Part shown: in pieces, positions 51,526 through 62,196 of the stretch
Layout: each line of letters begins with the position of its first letter
Position numbering within the stretch: the stretch's first letter is position 1
DNA from: Nostoc sp. 'Lobaria pulmonaria (5183) cyanobiont'
Lineage (GTDB): Bacteria > Cyanobacteriota > Cyanobacteriia > Cyanobacteriales > Nostocaceae
DNA length: 64,000 bases
Direction of reading: 5' to 3'
Assembly (NCBI RefSeq): GCF_002949795.1
Contig: NZ_CP026692.1
Coordinates: forward strand, 2,415,501 to 2,479,500
Made by a program: the position numbers and the translations under genes
Notes under the pieces: generated by a model
Database searches by the model: none
What the model was told of the DNA's origin: nothing
The model's input: only the letters and a program-made list of their open reading frames with translations

Positions 51526-52713
51526 ATGTTAAGTCGCAAACAAATCCCTGGTGTAGTTCCTAATCAGCAGTGCGATACCTACGCGTGGTTTTCGCAACGA
51601 GCTTGGGTTGAAATTGATTTAGAGGCCTTGTCGTACAATGTAAAGCAATTGGTGCAGTTTTTATCGCCGCGTACCCAGTTGATGGCAGTAGTAAAAGCTG
51701 ATGCCTATGGACATGGAGCGGTAACAGTCGCTCAAATTGCCATCCAATCAGGAGCTAGTTGCCTGGGAGTGGCTACAGTTCCAGAAGCTATTCAATTGAG
51801 AGAAGGCGGGATTCAAGCGCCCATTTTGATTTTAGGGGCAACTCATACACTAGAGCAGATTCATGCGATCGCCCAATGGAAACTTCAGCCCACACTCTGT
51901 AGCCCTAAACAAGCTTTAGTATTTTCTGATACCTTAGAATCGATGAATCATGGTTCTCCAGTGCCCGTACACATTAAATTAGACACGGGAATGTCGAGGT
52001 TGGGAACTAATTGGCAGCAAGCTGGCGAATTTGTGCAATTAGTGCAGCGCTTACCACATCTTAACATTGCCAGTATTTATTCTCATTTGGCGACAGCAGA
52101 CGATCCAGATACCACGGCAATGGAAGAACAGCATAAACGATTTGAGGAAGCGATCGCTCAAATCAAAGCAATGGGAATTCAAGTACCCTGTTTGCACTTG
52201 GCAAACTCAGCTGCTGCACTCACAAATCCAGCACTGCACTACGACATGGTACGTGTAGGTTTAGCTGTTTACGGATTATATCCAGCACCGCATTTACAAA
52301 ATGCAATCGACCTCAAGCCTGTTTTGGAACTTAAGGCACGAGTTACCCAAGTCAAAACAATTGCCGCAGGAACTGCTGTTAGCTACGGCCATCAATTTAT
52401 TGCCCCACGTGAACTTCGCCTCGCCGTCGTGGGAATTGGCTATGCTGACGGTGTTCCCCGCAGTCTTTCCAACAAAATGCAGGCGTTAATTCGCGGTCAG
52501 CGGGTGTCGCAAATTGGGACAATTACAATGGATCAGTTGATGCTGGATGTGAGTGCCATACCCAATATCCAAGAAGGAGAAGTAGTCACCTTATTAGGGG
52601 AACAGGGAAAAGAACAAATTTCAGCGGACAACTGGGCAAAACAATTAAACACTATTTCTTGGGAAATTCTCTGTGGATTCAAGCATCGTCTGCCTCGTAT
52701 TGCAGTTATGTAA
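51526..52713 (+). CDS. alr: Alanine racemase
   Basis: The 395-residue enzyme converts L-Ala to D-Ala for peptidoglycan. The PLP lysine is in AVVKADAYGHGAV, followed by HIKLDTGMSRLG, and the C-terminal domain has GIGYADGVPRSLSNK with the catalytic Tyr-region and GTITMDQLMLDVS. Length and both domains are complete. The ATG start at 51526 lacks a strong SD but matches family length. A short in-frame N-terminal extension before RAWVEIDLEALSYN is normal. Confidence 0.95.
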   Translation: MLSRKQIPGVVPNQQCDTYAWFSQRAWVEIDLEALSYNVKQLVQFLSPRTQLMAVVKADAYGHGAVTVAQIAIQSGASCLGVATVPEAIQLREGGIQAPILILGATHTLEQIHAIAQWKLQPTLCSPKQALVFSDTLESMNHGSPVPVHIKLDTGMSRLGTNWQQAGEFVQLVQRLPHLNIASIYSHLATADDPDTTAMEEQHKRFEEAIAQIKAMGIQVPCLHLANSAAALTNPALHYDMVRVGLAVYGLYPAPHLQNAIDLKPVLELKARVTQVKTIAAGTAVSYGHQFIAPRELRLAVVGIGYADGVPRSLSNKMQALIRGQRVSQIGTITMDQLMLDVSAIPNIQEGEVVTLLGEQGKEQISADNWAKQLNTISWEILCGFKHRLPRIAVM

Positions 52714-52881
52714 TTGGGTATTGGGCACTTGTACTGAGCGACTCGTGCCGAGCAAAGCCGAGGTAAGTCGAAGTATTGGCATTGGGTATTGGAAGAAGAC
52801 TTACTGCAACTTTTGCTCTGCTCCGTCATTGTCCACTTCCTATTCCCAAAAATAATTTTTATGGTATGATAGTAAACTGAT

Positions 52882-52963
52882 GCGGATGTGGCGGAATTGG
52901 CAGACGCGCTAGATTTAGGTTCTAGTTCCGAAAGGAGTGAAGGTTCAAGTCCTTTCATCCGCA
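52882..52963 (+). tRNA. tRNA-Leu (anticodon UAG)
   Basis: The 82-nt gene folds into a cloverleaf: acceptor GCGGATG with CATCCGC plus discriminator A, D-arm with GGCGGAATTGGCAGACGCGC, anticodon stem CTAGA/TCTAG with loop TTTAGGT (anticodon TAG), a variable arm consistent with class II, and T-arm GGTTCAAGTCC. CCA is not encoded. It reads CUA-type leucine codons. Confidence 0.95.
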
Positions 52964-52987
52964 TTTTGATAAATCAAATTGCCTTAT

Positions 52988-53040
52988 ATAGGCTGGTAAT
53001 TATACTTGAGTTAAAACTTCAAGTATAAGTACCAGCCTAT
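52988..53040 (+). terminator. Long hairpin downstream of tRNA-Leu
   Basis: ATAGGCTGGTA (52988-52998) pairs with TACCAGCCTAT (53030-53040), and inside it TATACTTGA pairs with TCAAGTATA. Together they make a stem of about 20 bp, followed by TTTAAATAT. It probably ends or processes the tRNA transcript. Confidence 0.6.
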
Positions 53041-53400
53041 TTAAATATCGCTTAAATAAAAATATGTTTCGCCAGCATAGCTTCAAATATAAGAGGATAT
53101 TTGAAAAGATGTTTGTGATAGGCTATGCCTGTGAACGAGGCAGAGCAAGACTTTTAGCTTAAAAAGTCTGTTCTCCAGATGATAGCCAATGTGTAAAAGT
53201 GCATAAATTCTAGTGGATTTAATAACTGACAATTTTCGTAGGTATGAGCTGTTAAGGGCATAACGTACCATTCCGAGTATTTTCCGTGCAGTACTCTCGG
53301 CGGTAAAACACCTTACAAAAGATAAGTTTTACATTCTGCTTAATCTACATTTTTAAATGTAAATAATAAAACATACATTTATTGCTCTAATGAAAACAGT

Positions 53401-53590
53401 ATTATTACTGATGCAAAGATGAAGCTACTCAATGCAAGCTGGCTTCATCTCGTCCTTGATTGTTTAAAAACTAGATATTTATTAAGTGTAAATACAGAAG
53501 TTCAAATATATTACCATCAACAAAATCAGTATTATTCCTGTGGTCAGATGGGGGTTACTCAATGGAAAGTGGCTTCATCTAGTCTTGACA
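53401..53590. repeat. Imperfect direct repeat, about 55 bp, 130 bp apart
   Basis: ATTATTACTGATG...TACTCAATGCAAGCTGGCTTCATCT (from 53401) recurs from 53531 as ATTATTCCTGTGG...TACTCAATGGAAAGTGGCTTCATCT. A 71-codon frame (53419-53634) spans both and is probably not a gene. Near 53800 the 11-mer CGAATTTAGCT is repeated with 20-bp spacing just before the chemotaxis operon. The remainder of 53041-53844 holds a TTTGAAAAGATG sequence similar to the MITE end at 11377 and no gene. Confidence 0.5.
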
Positions 53591-53844
53591 TTTTTATGTC
53601 TTATTTCTCGAAAGATGTTGATAAATCTCAGTAATACTAAGTAGATTAATCACAATTTACGAATTTACTAAGATTTGCTTATCTGAAAATAACGCTACTC
53701 CCATTGAGTTTCACCACAAACCTAGATGTAAACTGATGTACTTTCAAACACAAAAGTTTAATGCTTTTTAATTGATTTTAATTGTGGAATAACTCTACAC
53801 GAATTTAGCTTACACGTATCGAATTTAGCTGGAGTAAAAGCAAA

Positions 53845-54912
53845 ATGAGCACAACTCCTATAGGTAGCTACAGGTTGTTCCAGAAACTACATCCGCTATC
53901 TCTGTTGGCACAATTAACTAGTCGGCGTGCTACGGGTTCCTTAAGCGTATTTACCGGGCTAGTTTCTTGGTCAATCTATCTAGAGGACGGTAAACTTACT
54001 TATGCCTCCTATTCAGATAAACTATTTGAGCGCCTTGACAGTCACTTACGGCGCTTCAGTCAGCAAATTCCTACTCTCAACAGCGCTACTCGCGTACAGA
54101 TACGGCTGATGTTTGAGACGAAGAATGAACATCAATTAATACCAAATGCGGATTACCAAGCTATTTGTTGGTTAGTAAATCAGGACTATATTACGTCTGT
54201 GCAAGCAGGAAGCCTGATAGATGAATTAGCAAAAGAAGTAATGGAATCATTTCTGTGTTTAAAAGAAGGTAGCTATGAATTCAGTCCAGAAAGCTCTTTA
54301 GATGAACTACCAAAGTTCTGTCATCTGGATTTACGGTTACTTGTTGAACACTGTCAAAAGCAGTTACGAAATCGGCAAAATATTCAGTCATCAATTCCGG
54401 CTGGTGGGAGTTCTCAAGTTTTTTCTTCAACACAACCTTCTCAAGTTCAGCCACAGTTGCAAATAAAGATTGGGCAAAAATTGCCAATCCCAATCAATTT
54501 TGATATTTCTGATAATAATAAAACTACTCAGCTACCTGTTGGCAAAAAACTATATACAATTGCCTGCATTGATGATAGCCAAACAGTTTTGAATTCCATC
54601 AAGCACTTTTTGGATGAAAACGCATTTTCAGTTGTAACGATCAACGATCCAGTAAAAGCTTTAATGCAAATTCTGCGGAGTAAGCCCGATTTGATTTTGC
54701 TAGATGTTGAAATGCCAAGTTTAGATGGCTACGAGCTATGTTCCTTATTACGAAAACATTCAACTTTTAAAAATACACCAATCGTTATGGTGACTGGTAG
54801 AACGGGATTTATCGACAGGGCAAAAGCTAAAATGGTCAGATCGTCAGGATATTTGACTAAGCCTTTTACACAGTCAGAATTGCTAAAAATGGTTTTTAAG
54901 CATCTTGGTTGA
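53845..54912 (+). CDS. PatA/PixG-type response regulator (DUF4388-REC)
   Basis: The 355-residue protein has an N-terminal PatA-like DUF4388 domain (about 10-180: LHPLSLLAQLTSRRATGSLSV), a variable linker and a C-terminal receiver domain. The receiver has the Asp in LILLDVEMPSLDGYE, the acidic pair in CIDDSQ, and a Lys in LTKPFTQ. It opens a five-gene operon whose order (PatA-type, CheY, CheW, MCP, CheA) matches cyanobacterial pixGHIJL, pil (Tax3) and hmp loci. The product probably transmits CheA signals to type IV pilus motility (inference). Confidence 0.88.
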   Translation: MSTTPIGSYRLFQKLHPLSLLAQLTSRRATGSLSVFTGLVSWSIYLEDGKLTYASYSDKLFERLDSHLRRFSQQIPTLNSATRVQIRLMFETKNEHQLIPNADYQAICWLVNQDYITSVQAGSLIDELAKEVMESFLCLKEGSYEFSPESSLDELPKFCHLDLRLLVEHCQKQLRNRQNIQSSIPAGGSSQVFSSTQPSQVQPQLQIKIGQKLPIPINFDISDNNKTTQLPVGKKLYTIACIDDSQTVLNSIKHFLDENAFSVVTINDPVKALMQILRSKPDLILLDVEMPSLDGYELCSLLRKHSTFKNTPIVMVTGRTGFIDRAKAKMVRSSGYLTKPFTQSELLKMVFKHLG

Positions 54913-54974
54913 TTGAAATAAGGCAAATAAAAATAACACAATATGTTTAATTTATTTTTTTAGGAGATTTGATA

Positions 54975-55352
54975 GTGAGCCTGACTTTGCTTGGCACAAT
55001 TTTGATTGTAGAAGATTCTCCCAGCGAATTAGAATTAATGAGCCATTATCTCAAAGAAAGTGGTTACAACGTAATTAAAGCAAGTGGTGCAAAAGAGGGT
55101 TTAGAAAAAGCTGTGTTAGAAAAACCAGATGCGATCGTTACTGATGTAGTAATGCCAGAAATGAGTGGATTTGAATTGTGTCGTTCTCTAAGAAGAAATC
55201 CGATTACTGCAAAAGTGCCGATTGTGGTTTGTAGTTCCAAAAATCAAGAAATTGACCGTTTGTGGGCGATGAGACAAGGTGCAGATGCCTATATAACTAA
55301 ACCTTACACCCGCGAACATCTCCTACGTACTATTAAATCAGTGGTAATTTGA
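54975..55352 (+). CDS. CheY-like response regulator
   Basis: The 125-residue single receiver domain has acidic residues in IVEDSPSE, the phospho-accepting Asp in AIVTDVVMPEMSG, Thr/Ser in VVCSSKN and Lys in YITKPYT. AGGAG at 54962-54966 sits 8 nt before the GTG at 54975, which is therefore the start; an upstream TTG would lie too close. It is 4 nt upstream of the CheW gene. Probably the PilH/PixH/HmpB-type regulator. Confidence 0.9.
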   Translation: MSLTLLGTILIVEDSPSELELMSHYLKESGYNVIKASGAKEGLEKAVLEKPDAIVTDVVMPEMSGFELCRSLRRNPITAKVPIVVCSSKNQEIDRLWAMRQGADAYITKPYTREHLLRTIKSVVI

Positions 55353-55356
55353 ATCA

Positions 55357-55854
55357 ATGACTAGTACAAACATTACTCTTTCTTCAAAACCAATCCCAAA
55401 TAATTTAGCAGATGGTTATCTGAAATTTCAGCTAAATCAACAAACTACTGCTGTTTTATCAATGAGGCATACGCAAGAAGCAATTCTTGTGCCTGTTGAA
55501 TCTATTACGTCAATGCCCAATATGCCATCCTGCATATTAGGATTAATGAATTGGCGGAGTCGGATAATTTGGGTAGTTGATTTACCAAGAATGCTCAATT
55601 TAGAATCCCTAGATTATCGACTGCGACAGTACAATGTAATCGTTATTCAACTGGAATCATTAGTGTTGGGCTTAGTTGTACAAGAAATAAAAGGTACAAC
55701 CAAGTTCATAGTTGATGATATTCATTCTCCTATCGGACAAGTGGCATCCAGTTTAGTTCCCTATTTATGTGGGTGCGTTGTGCAACAAAAAGAAATATTA
55801 CTGGTATTAGATGCACAGGCAATTGTGCAGTCTTCTATTCTCCGCAGTGATTAG
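55357..55854 (+). CDS. CheW-like adaptor protein
   Basis: The 165-residue protein is a single CheW domain: [36 protein letters not shown] (CheW core), and [10 protein letters not shown]. CheW couples the methyl-accepting protein to CheA. It is tightly linked to the CheY gene (4 nt) and separated from the MCP gene by 62 nt. A PilI/PixI/HmpC-type role is inferred from position. Confidence 0.9.
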   Translation: MTSTNITLSSKPIPNNLADGYLKFQLNQQTTAVLSMRHTQEAILVPVESITSMPNMPSCILGLMNWRSRIIWVVDLPRMLNLESLDYRLRQYNVIVIQLESLVLGLVVQEIKGTTKFIVDDIHSPIGQVASSLVPYLCGCVVQQKEILLVLDAQAIVQSSILRSD

Positions 55855-55916
55855 AGTGTACTACTAAAAAAAAGATTTTTAGTGTTCTTATTCACATACT
55901 TAGGAGAGCAACTTTT

Positions 55917-58727
55917 ATGTTTAATAAAACCAATACGAATCAAGGTAATGGCGCTCAAAATCGAGCATCACTGATTTCATCCCAGAAAGGCATTGGGACT
56001 GTAGTAAAGCTACCAACTAAGCTGACTACTGAAACTGCTAATAATTCTTCTTTAAATCAGGGTATTGCCTATTTTACAAGGCTGGGATTGGTTAAGAAAG
56101 CGACTATTTTAGCGATCGCAATCGGTACAATACCAGTATTGGGCATCGGTGCGATCGCTTTTGGTTTTGCCAACAAATCTATTACTAAGCAAATTACCCA
56201 ATCTCAACAAGCCGAAGCCACTGGCTTAAGTGATAAAGTTAACCGCTTTATGCTGGGACGCTATGGAGATATTCAGGTAATATCAAGCTTGCCATTTTTG
56301 ACAAATTCTCAAGCTAGTATTAGTACTCAGGAAAAGCAAGCAGTCTTAGATCGGGTTGCCGAAGCCTACAAAGCTTATGACAGTATTGCTGTTTTCGATC
56401 GCCAAGGTAACTTGATTGTCCAGTCCACAGGTGAACCCCTGGAAAATCAAAAAGACCGTACCTATTTTCAAGACGCTTTACAAAAAGATACTCCTATCAT
56501 CAGCAAACCGGAAGCAGCAAAAAATACTGGTGTCGTAAGTATTTATCTAGCCGCACCTGTGAAAGAGACAAAGACGGGCCAAACCATTGGTATGGTACAA
56601 GCACGTATGCCCGGAAAATCTTTAGAGGAAGTCATCAAAAATTACGTAGCCAACGGACAACAATACCATTTGCTCGATGCTTCGGGAACAGTTTTCTTAA
56701 GTCCTCAAAAGGAATTATTGGGGAAACAGGCCAAGGGAGAGTATTCTAATTTACCTAAACTGTTAGCAGCCAAAAAGGTAAATAGTTTTATAGAAGTTCC
56801 CAAAACTCACAAAAAACAAGAACTAGTCAGCTACGTACCAGCCAGTAAGTTAGATGGCTTACCAAATTTAAACTGGCAGGTACTTTTATCCACAGATACC
56901 GCAACTGTATTTGAACCACAAAGACAATTATTGTGGACTATAGCCATCGGCACAGCAGTCACAGCATTGATTGTGGGTGCGATCGCATCTCGGTTAGCTA
57001 AACTGACTACACAGCCAATTCTCAATGCAACTGCGGCATTAGCAAAGTTAGGTCAAGGTAAATTTAATACCCGTCTGCAAATCGAAAGAGAAGACGAATT
57101 AGGGGTATTGAGTGCAAATATCAACCTAATGGCTGAACAATTGCAGGTCTTAGTTAAGGAACAGCAACAAGAATTTGACGTTGAAGGGGCAAAATTACTA
57201 GCAGATATTACCCTACGGATTCGGAGAATTCTCAAAACTGAAGATATTTATCACGCAACAGTCAAAGAAGTTCAGCGAGCGTTAAAAACAGACCGGGTAA
57301 TCATTTATAGTCTGAATCCAGTTACTTTGGCTGGCGTTGTCGTTGCGGAATCGGTAACTGGTAATTGGCCGGAAATGCTGGGAGTGCAAATTGATCACTC
57401 CTATTTCCGGAAACATTATCTAGAAAGCGATCGCAATGGACAGGTGCAAGCAGTTGCCAATATTCATCAAGACCAAAGTCTGAAAAACGCCGACGGTTAC
57501 ATCCAACTGTTGGAAAAATTTGCTGTCAAAGGTTATTTAATCGTACCAATTCTTGCCCAAGAAAAACTTTTAGGCTTGTTAATAGCTCATCATTGCGAAA
57601 CTCCTCGTGTTTGGCAACAGCCGGAAATTGACTTGTTTCAACAGATAGCAACTCAAGTCGGCTATGCCTTAGAACAAGCCAAGTTATTAGAAGAGATAGA
57701 AAAAGTCAGAAATGTAAATGTAACTGAGTCAGACGGAATACTGCAACAACAACTTTTACAACTACTCAACGACGTAGAAGGTGCAGCTAGAGGCGACTTG
57801 ACAGTGCGTGCAGACGTAACTGCTGGAGAAATCGGCACTGTTGCCGACTTTTTCAACTCCATTGTCGAAAGCCTCCGGGATATTGTTACCCAAGTTAAAC
57901 AAGCTGCTATCCATGTAAATAGTGCCATTGGCTCTAACGAAGGAGCCATCCGCCACCTAGCAGAGGAAGCACTCACCCAAGCTGCCGAAATCAACCACAC
58001 CCTTGATGCTGTTGACCAAATGACCCAATCAATGAAAGCTGTAGCCGAAAGTGCCGAAAAAGCTGCCTTCATTGCTAACCATGCTGCTCATACCGCCACC
58101 AATAGCGGACACGCGATGGATTTGACAGTACAAAATATCCTCTCTTTGCGGGAAACAGTGGGTGAAACTGCCAAGAAAGTGAAACGTTTGGGAGAGTCTT
58201 CGCAACAAATTTCTCGCGTAGTTTCCTTGATTAACCAAATCGCGATTCAAACCAACTTGCTTGCTATCAACGCCGGTATTGAAGCAGCACGTGCGGGTGA
58301 AGAAGGTCAAGGTTTTGCCGTAGTGGCTGAAGAAGTCGGCGAATTAGCAGTCAGGAGTGCCGCAGCAACCCAAGAAATTGAGCAAATTGTTGAAAATATC
58401 CAACGAGAAACCAGTGAAGTGGTGCAAGCAATGGAAATAGGCACTACCCAAGTGGTAGAAGGTACTCGAATTGTAGAGGAGGCGAAACAAAGTCTAAGTC
58501 AAATTTTGGATGTATCGTGTCAAATTGACTCCTTAGTGCAGTCGATTTCTACTGCAACTGCATCTCAGGTGGAAACATCGCAAAGTGTTAGCCAATTGAT
58601 GAAAGATATCGCTGCTATATCACAACGCACCAGCGATTCTTCTCACCAAGTTTCCCAATCTCTGCAACAAACTGTGGACATTTCCCAGCAGTTGCAAGAG
58701 ACTGTCGAGGCTTTCAAAGTTAGTTAA
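55917..58727 (+). CDS. Methyl-accepting chemotaxis protein with Cache, HAMP and GAF domains
   Basis: The 936-residue receptor has a cytoplasmic N-terminal tail of about 60 residues and TM1 (about 62-84). A dCache-type sensor follows (about 95-335: [26 protein letters not shown] split), then TM2 (about 340-362), HAMP (about 363-420), one GAF domain (about 425-585), a second HAMP-like helix, and the MA signalling domain with the conserved hairpin [20 protein letters not shown]. The GAF domain lacks the chromophore Cys: the DxCF site reads [11 protein letters not shown] and the C-H position reads NADGYIQL. So it is unlikely to be a bilin photoreceptor like PixJ. This supports an Hmp/PilJ (Tax3) rather than PixJ identity. 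Confidence 0.9.
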   Translation: MFNKTNTNQGNGAQNRASLISSQKGIGTVVKLPTKLTTETANNSSLNQGIAYFTRLGLVKKATILAIAIGTIPVLGIGAIAFGFANKSITKQITQSQQAEATGLSDKVNRFMLGRYGDIQVISSLPFLTNSQASISTQEKQAVLDRVAEAYKAYDSIAVFDRQGNLIVQSTGEPLENQKDRTYFQDALQKDTPIISKPEAAKNTGVVSIYLAAPVKETKTGQTIGMVQARMPGKSLEEVIKNYVANGQQYHLLDASGTVFLSPQKELLGKQAKGEYSNLPKLLAAKKVNSFIEVPKTHKKQELVSYVPASKLDGLPNLNWQVLLSTDTATVFEPQRQLLWTIAIGTAVTALIVGAIASRLAKLTTQPILNATAALAKLGQGKFNTRLQIEREDELGVLSANINLMAEQLQVLVKEQQQEFDVEGAKLLADITLRIRRILKTEDIYHATVKEVQRALKTDRVIIYSLNPVTLAGVVVAESVTGNWPEMLGVQIDHSYFRKHYLESDRNGQVQAVANIHQDQSLKNADGYIQLLEKFAVKGYLIVPILAQEKLLGLLIAHHCETPRVWQQPEIDLFQQIATQVGYALEQAKLLEEIEKVRNVNVTESDGILQQQLLQLLNDVEGAARGDLTVRADVTAGEIGTVADFFNSIVESLRDIVTQVKQAAIHVNSAIGSNEGAIRHLAEEALTQAAEINHTLDAVDQMTQSMKAVAESAEKAAFIANHAAHTATNSGHAMDLTVQNILSLRETVGETAKKVKRLGESSQQISRVVSLINQIAIQTNLLAINAGIEAARAGEEGQGFAVVAEEVGELAVRSAAATQEIEQIVENIQRETSEVVQAMEIGTTQVVEGTRIVEEAKQSLSQILDVSCQIDSLVQSISTATASQVETSQSVSQLMKDIAAISQRTSDSSHQVSQSLQQTVDISQQLQETVEAFKVS

Positions 58728-58734
58728 GTTTGTC

Positions 58735-58980
58735 ATTTGTCATTTGTCATTTGTCCTTTGTCCTTTGTCCTTTTACTAATGACCAATGATCAATGACTTT
58801 TGTTATTTGTCTGTTGTCATTTGTCCTTTGTCCTTTTACTAATGACCAATGACCAATGACTAATGACTTTTGTTATTTGTCCGTCGTTATTTGTCCTTTG
58901 TCCTTTTACTAAGACCAATGACTAATGACTAATGACTAATGACCAATGACCAATGACCAATGACCAATGACTAAGGACAA
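58735..58980. repeat. Heptanucleotide STRR array between MCP and CheA genes
   Basis: The whole gap consists of heptamers: TTGTCAT/TTGTCCT runs followed by TAATGAC/CAATGAC runs, this arrangement repeated three times with TTTTGTTATTTGTC between. The last run has about nine AATGACC/AATGACT units. The two senses can pair imperfectly. It interrupts the operon just upstream of the CheA start. Confidence 0.85.
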
Positions 58981-58985
58981 AAACC

Positions 58986-61900
58986 ATGCTACAAGACAAA
59001 GAACTAGAAATCCAGATGCAGTTTCTGGAAGAAGCAACAGATTACTTAAATACCTTAGAAGGGGTCTTGCTAGAAATTGATACTAGTAACCGTATCGATT
59101 TGGATAAAATCAATGCTGCACTCCGGGCTACTCATTCTATTAAAGGTGGTGCAGCGATGATGGGATTTAAATCGCTAAGTGATTTATCACACCGTCTAGA
59201 AGATTCCTTTAAAGTTTTAAAAACTAAAAAAAATTCTTTAGAAATTGATACTCAGTTGCAAAGTTTATTGCTATCTGGAGTTGACTGGCTGCGTCAAATT
59301 GTAGAATTGCTTGCAGAAGGGAATGTTGTTGAAGACCAGTGGTTAGCAACTTTTTGTTACCCAATTTTTGATGAGTTGCACGATCGCTTGGGCGACCCCA
59401 CCCCTGAGGATGCCTCAACCATGCTATCCCCAGAGGATGGACAAGACGTTATCCCTTTGCTATTTGCCACAGAAGTAGAAGAGTGTTTGCAGCGTCTAGA
59501 ATCTATATTGGCAGATAGCGAACAAGCTGGATTGCATGAAGAAATTGCGATTCTGGCAGCTGAATTAGGTGGTTTAGGGGAAATGCTCCAGCTACCAGCT
59601 TTTAGCAAACTTTGTGAGTCAGTAACGCAGCTATTGGAAACTGCTAGTAGCTCTCGCATTCCCGAAATTGCCCAGTTAGCATTGCAAGCATGGCGGCGAT
59701 CGCAAGCTTTGGTGCTGACGAATCAGTTAGATAACTTGCCTACAGAAATTGACTTGAGTAGTTCTACGCAATTTCAGCCACTATTACCCGCAGAAGTGAT
59801 ACCACAGCTTTTCCCCACAGATGTCATTGACACAGAAGTAGTGTCAACAGCTGTTTGGCAAGCAGAGATCACTCCAGAAACTTGGACTAAAGATGAAGCA
59901 ATCGCAGCTAATTTTACATTTATAGATGCAGAATTTGCCGATGAGCTAAATGCTGTCAATGTCACCGAGTACAATACAATATTTGCTAGAGAAGATAATA
60001 CTTCAGAGTCCAAATTTAGCGAAGGCAAAGGAGAGCCAGCTGCCGTTGGTAAAGAACGAGAAATTCATGAAAATAGCGTCCGAGTTCCTAGCAAACAACT
60101 AGAGCAAATTAATGATTTATTTGGCGAACTGATTGTTCAGCGCAATGGGTTAAACTCACAACTAGAAAGATTACGCAAACTCGTTCGTAACCTCAACCAG
60201 CGAGTCCAAGTTCTCGACCGCGAAAACCAGGAATTACGTATAGTCTCCGACAAAATTTCCACTCAAGCTACTATGTCGAATGGGGCACAGATGCAAGCTG
60301 GGAATGGCCACCAAGTACAAGGTACAAACACAGAATTTGATGCCTTAGAAATGGATCGCTATAACGAATTAAACCTGCGATCGCAGGAAGTTATGGAAAC
60401 CATTGTTCAGGTACAGGAAGTTACAACAGATGTGCAACTCAGTGTAGATGATACAGACCATATTGCTCGGAAATTAAACAAAACATCGAAACAATTACAG
60501 ACAAAGCTAAATCACATCCGAATGCGACCGCTATCCGATTTAGTGGAACGTTTTCCGAGAGCTTTACGCGATTTAAATGTCGAGCATGGGAAAAATGTTC
60601 AGTTAAAAATTGAAGGTGGCAACACTTTAATTGAACGCAGCATTTTAGAAGCTTTGAACGAACCTTTAATGCACCTATTAAGGAATGCTTTCGATCATGG
60701 GATTGAAGACTCTACTACGCGTCGCCTTTTGGGTAAACCAGAACAAGGATTGATTGAAATTACAGCTACTCACCGCAGTAACCGCACCATCATTACTATC
60801 CGTGATGATGGTTGGGGCATTTCTCTGGAGAAAATTCGCACCCGCGCTCTAGCTATGGGATTGGATGTTTCTTTAGTCGCTAATGCTAGTGATGAAGAAC
60901 TATTATCACTAATTTTTGAACCAGGTTTTACCACCTCCGAGCAAGTCACAGCATTATCTGGTCGCGGTGTCGGTATGGATGTGGTTCGCAACAACCTCAA
61001 ATTGATTCGAGGAGATGTGAAAGTTGATACAGAACCAGGAGTTGGTACTACCTTCACCCTCTCAGTACCCTTTACACTTTCCGTTGCCCGAGTTCTGCTG
61101 GTAGAAATCAACAAAATTCTATTAGCATTTCCTACAGATGTCATTTCAGAAATATCTTTACTGCAAGACGAGCGAGTTTTCGAGATGGCTGGTAGCGAAG
61201 TTTTAAATTGGCAAGGAACCATGCTGCCACTGATTCGCTTAATTCGTTATTTAGAGTTTAATTGCCTACACTACAATAACCCAGAGTTGGAAATTCCGGC
61301 AGCCATTAGTACTAACAGTGTGTTAGTAGTCAAAGGTAATAATCAGCCAGTTGCAATCCAAATAGATCGTTGCTGGGGCGAACAAGAAGTTGCGATTCGC
61401 CAAGTTGAAGGGAATATACCTTTACCTGAAGGCTTCAGCAACTGCACAATTCTCGGTGATGGTCGAGTTGTGCCACTAGTTAATGTGAATGAGTTGCTGT
61501 ATTGGATTGCTACCAATCCGCGGACTTCCAGAGGCACTCAATTACCATCAGCAAGGTTAAAAACACCGTTCTTAATATTTGATGAAGACAAAATATCAGC
61601 AGCATCTATTAAGCAGAAAGGTACAATTTTAATCGTAGATGATTCAATTAATGTCCGCCGCTTTTTAGCCCTGACCCTTGAAAAAGGAGGGTATCAGGTA
61701 GAGCAAGCTAAAGATGGTCAAGATGCCTTAGAAAAACTCCATAGTGGATTGAGAGTTGAGGCGGTAATTTGCGATATTGAAATGCCTCGCCTTGATGGTT
61801 ATGGCTTTTTAGGTAAGATAAATTCAGATGTTGATACAAAAAATATTCCTGTGGCGATGCTGACTTCTCGTAGCAGCAATAAACATCGGCAACTAGCTAT

Positions 61901-62009
61901 GCAATTGGGGGCACGGGCTTACTTTTCTAAACCTTATAACGAGCAAGAATTACTCCAAACGCTGGAGGAGATAATTCGTAATGTGGCAGAAAAGGTAGCT
62001 TCTAATTAA
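58986..62009 (+). CDS. Hybrid CheA histidine kinase (Hpt-HATPase-CheW-REC)
   Basis: The 1007-residue protein has an N-terminal Hpt domain with the phospho-accepting His50 in ATHSIKGGAAMMGF. A long linker with a second, degenerate Hpt-like region (about 150-240) follows, then a dimerisation domain (NDLFGELIVQRNGLNSQLER) and a kinase domain (LMHLLRNAFDHGIED, DDGWGI, GRGVGMDVV). A CheW domain (about 690-840) and a C-terminal receiver with Asp in VICDIEMPRLDGYG end it. It is the PilL/PixL/HmpE-type kinase of the operon. No CheB or CheR gene is nearby. Confidence 0.92.
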   Translation: MLQDKELEIQMQFLEEATDYLNTLEGVLLEIDTSNRIDLDKINAALRATHSIKGGAAMMGFKSLSDLSHRLEDSFKVLKTKKNSLEIDTQLQSLLLSGVDWLRQIVELLAEGNVVEDQWLATFCYPIFDELHDRLGDPTPEDASTMLSPEDGQDVIPLLFATEVEECLQRLESILADSEQAGLHEEIAILAAELGGLGEMLQLPAFSKLCESVTQLLETASSSRIPEIAQLALQAWRRSQALVLTNQLDNLPTEIDLSSSTQFQPLLPAEVIPQLFPTDVIDTEVVSTAVWQAEITPETWTKDEAIAANFTFIDAEFADELNAVNVTEYNTIFAREDNTSESKFSEGKGEPAAVGKEREIHENSVRVPSKQLEQINDLFGELIVQRNGLNSQLERLRKLVRNLNQRVQVLDRENQELRIVSDKISTQATMSNGAQMQAGNGHQVQGTNTEFDALEMDRYNELNLRSQEVMETIVQVQEVTTDVQLSVDDTDHIARKLNKTSKQLQTKLNHIRMRPLSDLVERFPRALRDLNVEHGKNVQLKIEGGNTLIERSILEALNEPLMHLLRNAFDHGIEDSTTRRLLGKPEQGLIEITATHRSNRTIITIRDDGWGISLEKIRTRALAMGLDVSLVANASDEELLSLIFEPGFTTSEQVTALSGRGVGMDVVRNNLKLIRGDVKVDTEPGVGTTFTLSVPFTLSVARVLLVEINKILLAFPTDVISEISLLQDERVFEMAGSEVLNWQGTMLPLIRLIRYLEFNCLHYNNPELEIPAAISTNSVLVVKGNNQPVAIQIDRCWGEQEVAIRQVEGNIPLPEGFSNCTILGDGRVVPLVNVNELLYWIATNPRTSRGTQLPSARLKTPFLIFDEDKISAASIKQKGTILIVDDSINVRRFLALTLEKGGYQVEQAKDGQDALEKLHSGLRVEAVICDIEMPRLDGYGFLGKINSDVDTKNIPVAMLTSRSSNKHRQLAMQLGARAYFSKPYNEQELLQTLEEIIRNVAEKVASN

Positions 62010-62196
62010 AAATTGATAATTCATAATTAGGTTTCAGATATTTTCGTAGGGTGCGTTACGCCAAAGGCAGAGGCTAGCGCCAAGGGGGTTTCTCCCATGA
62101 GCGACTGCTGTTAGCGTAGCGTTAGCGAGGTACGAGCGTCACCTGAAGGGGTTGCCGCAGGCTACCGCAAAGGATGCAAAGAAAGGACAATCAATA

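Noticed and set aside
53083-53271. Small minus-strand protein
   Set aside because: It lies in MITE-like sequence, has no recognisable start signal, and contains no domain.
55917-58727. PixJ-type photoreceptor
   Set aside because: Both chromophore-binding cysteine positions are replaced in the only GAF domain.
58735-58980. CRISPR array in the heptamer region
   Set aside because: Period is 7 bp with no unique spacers; it is an STRR array.
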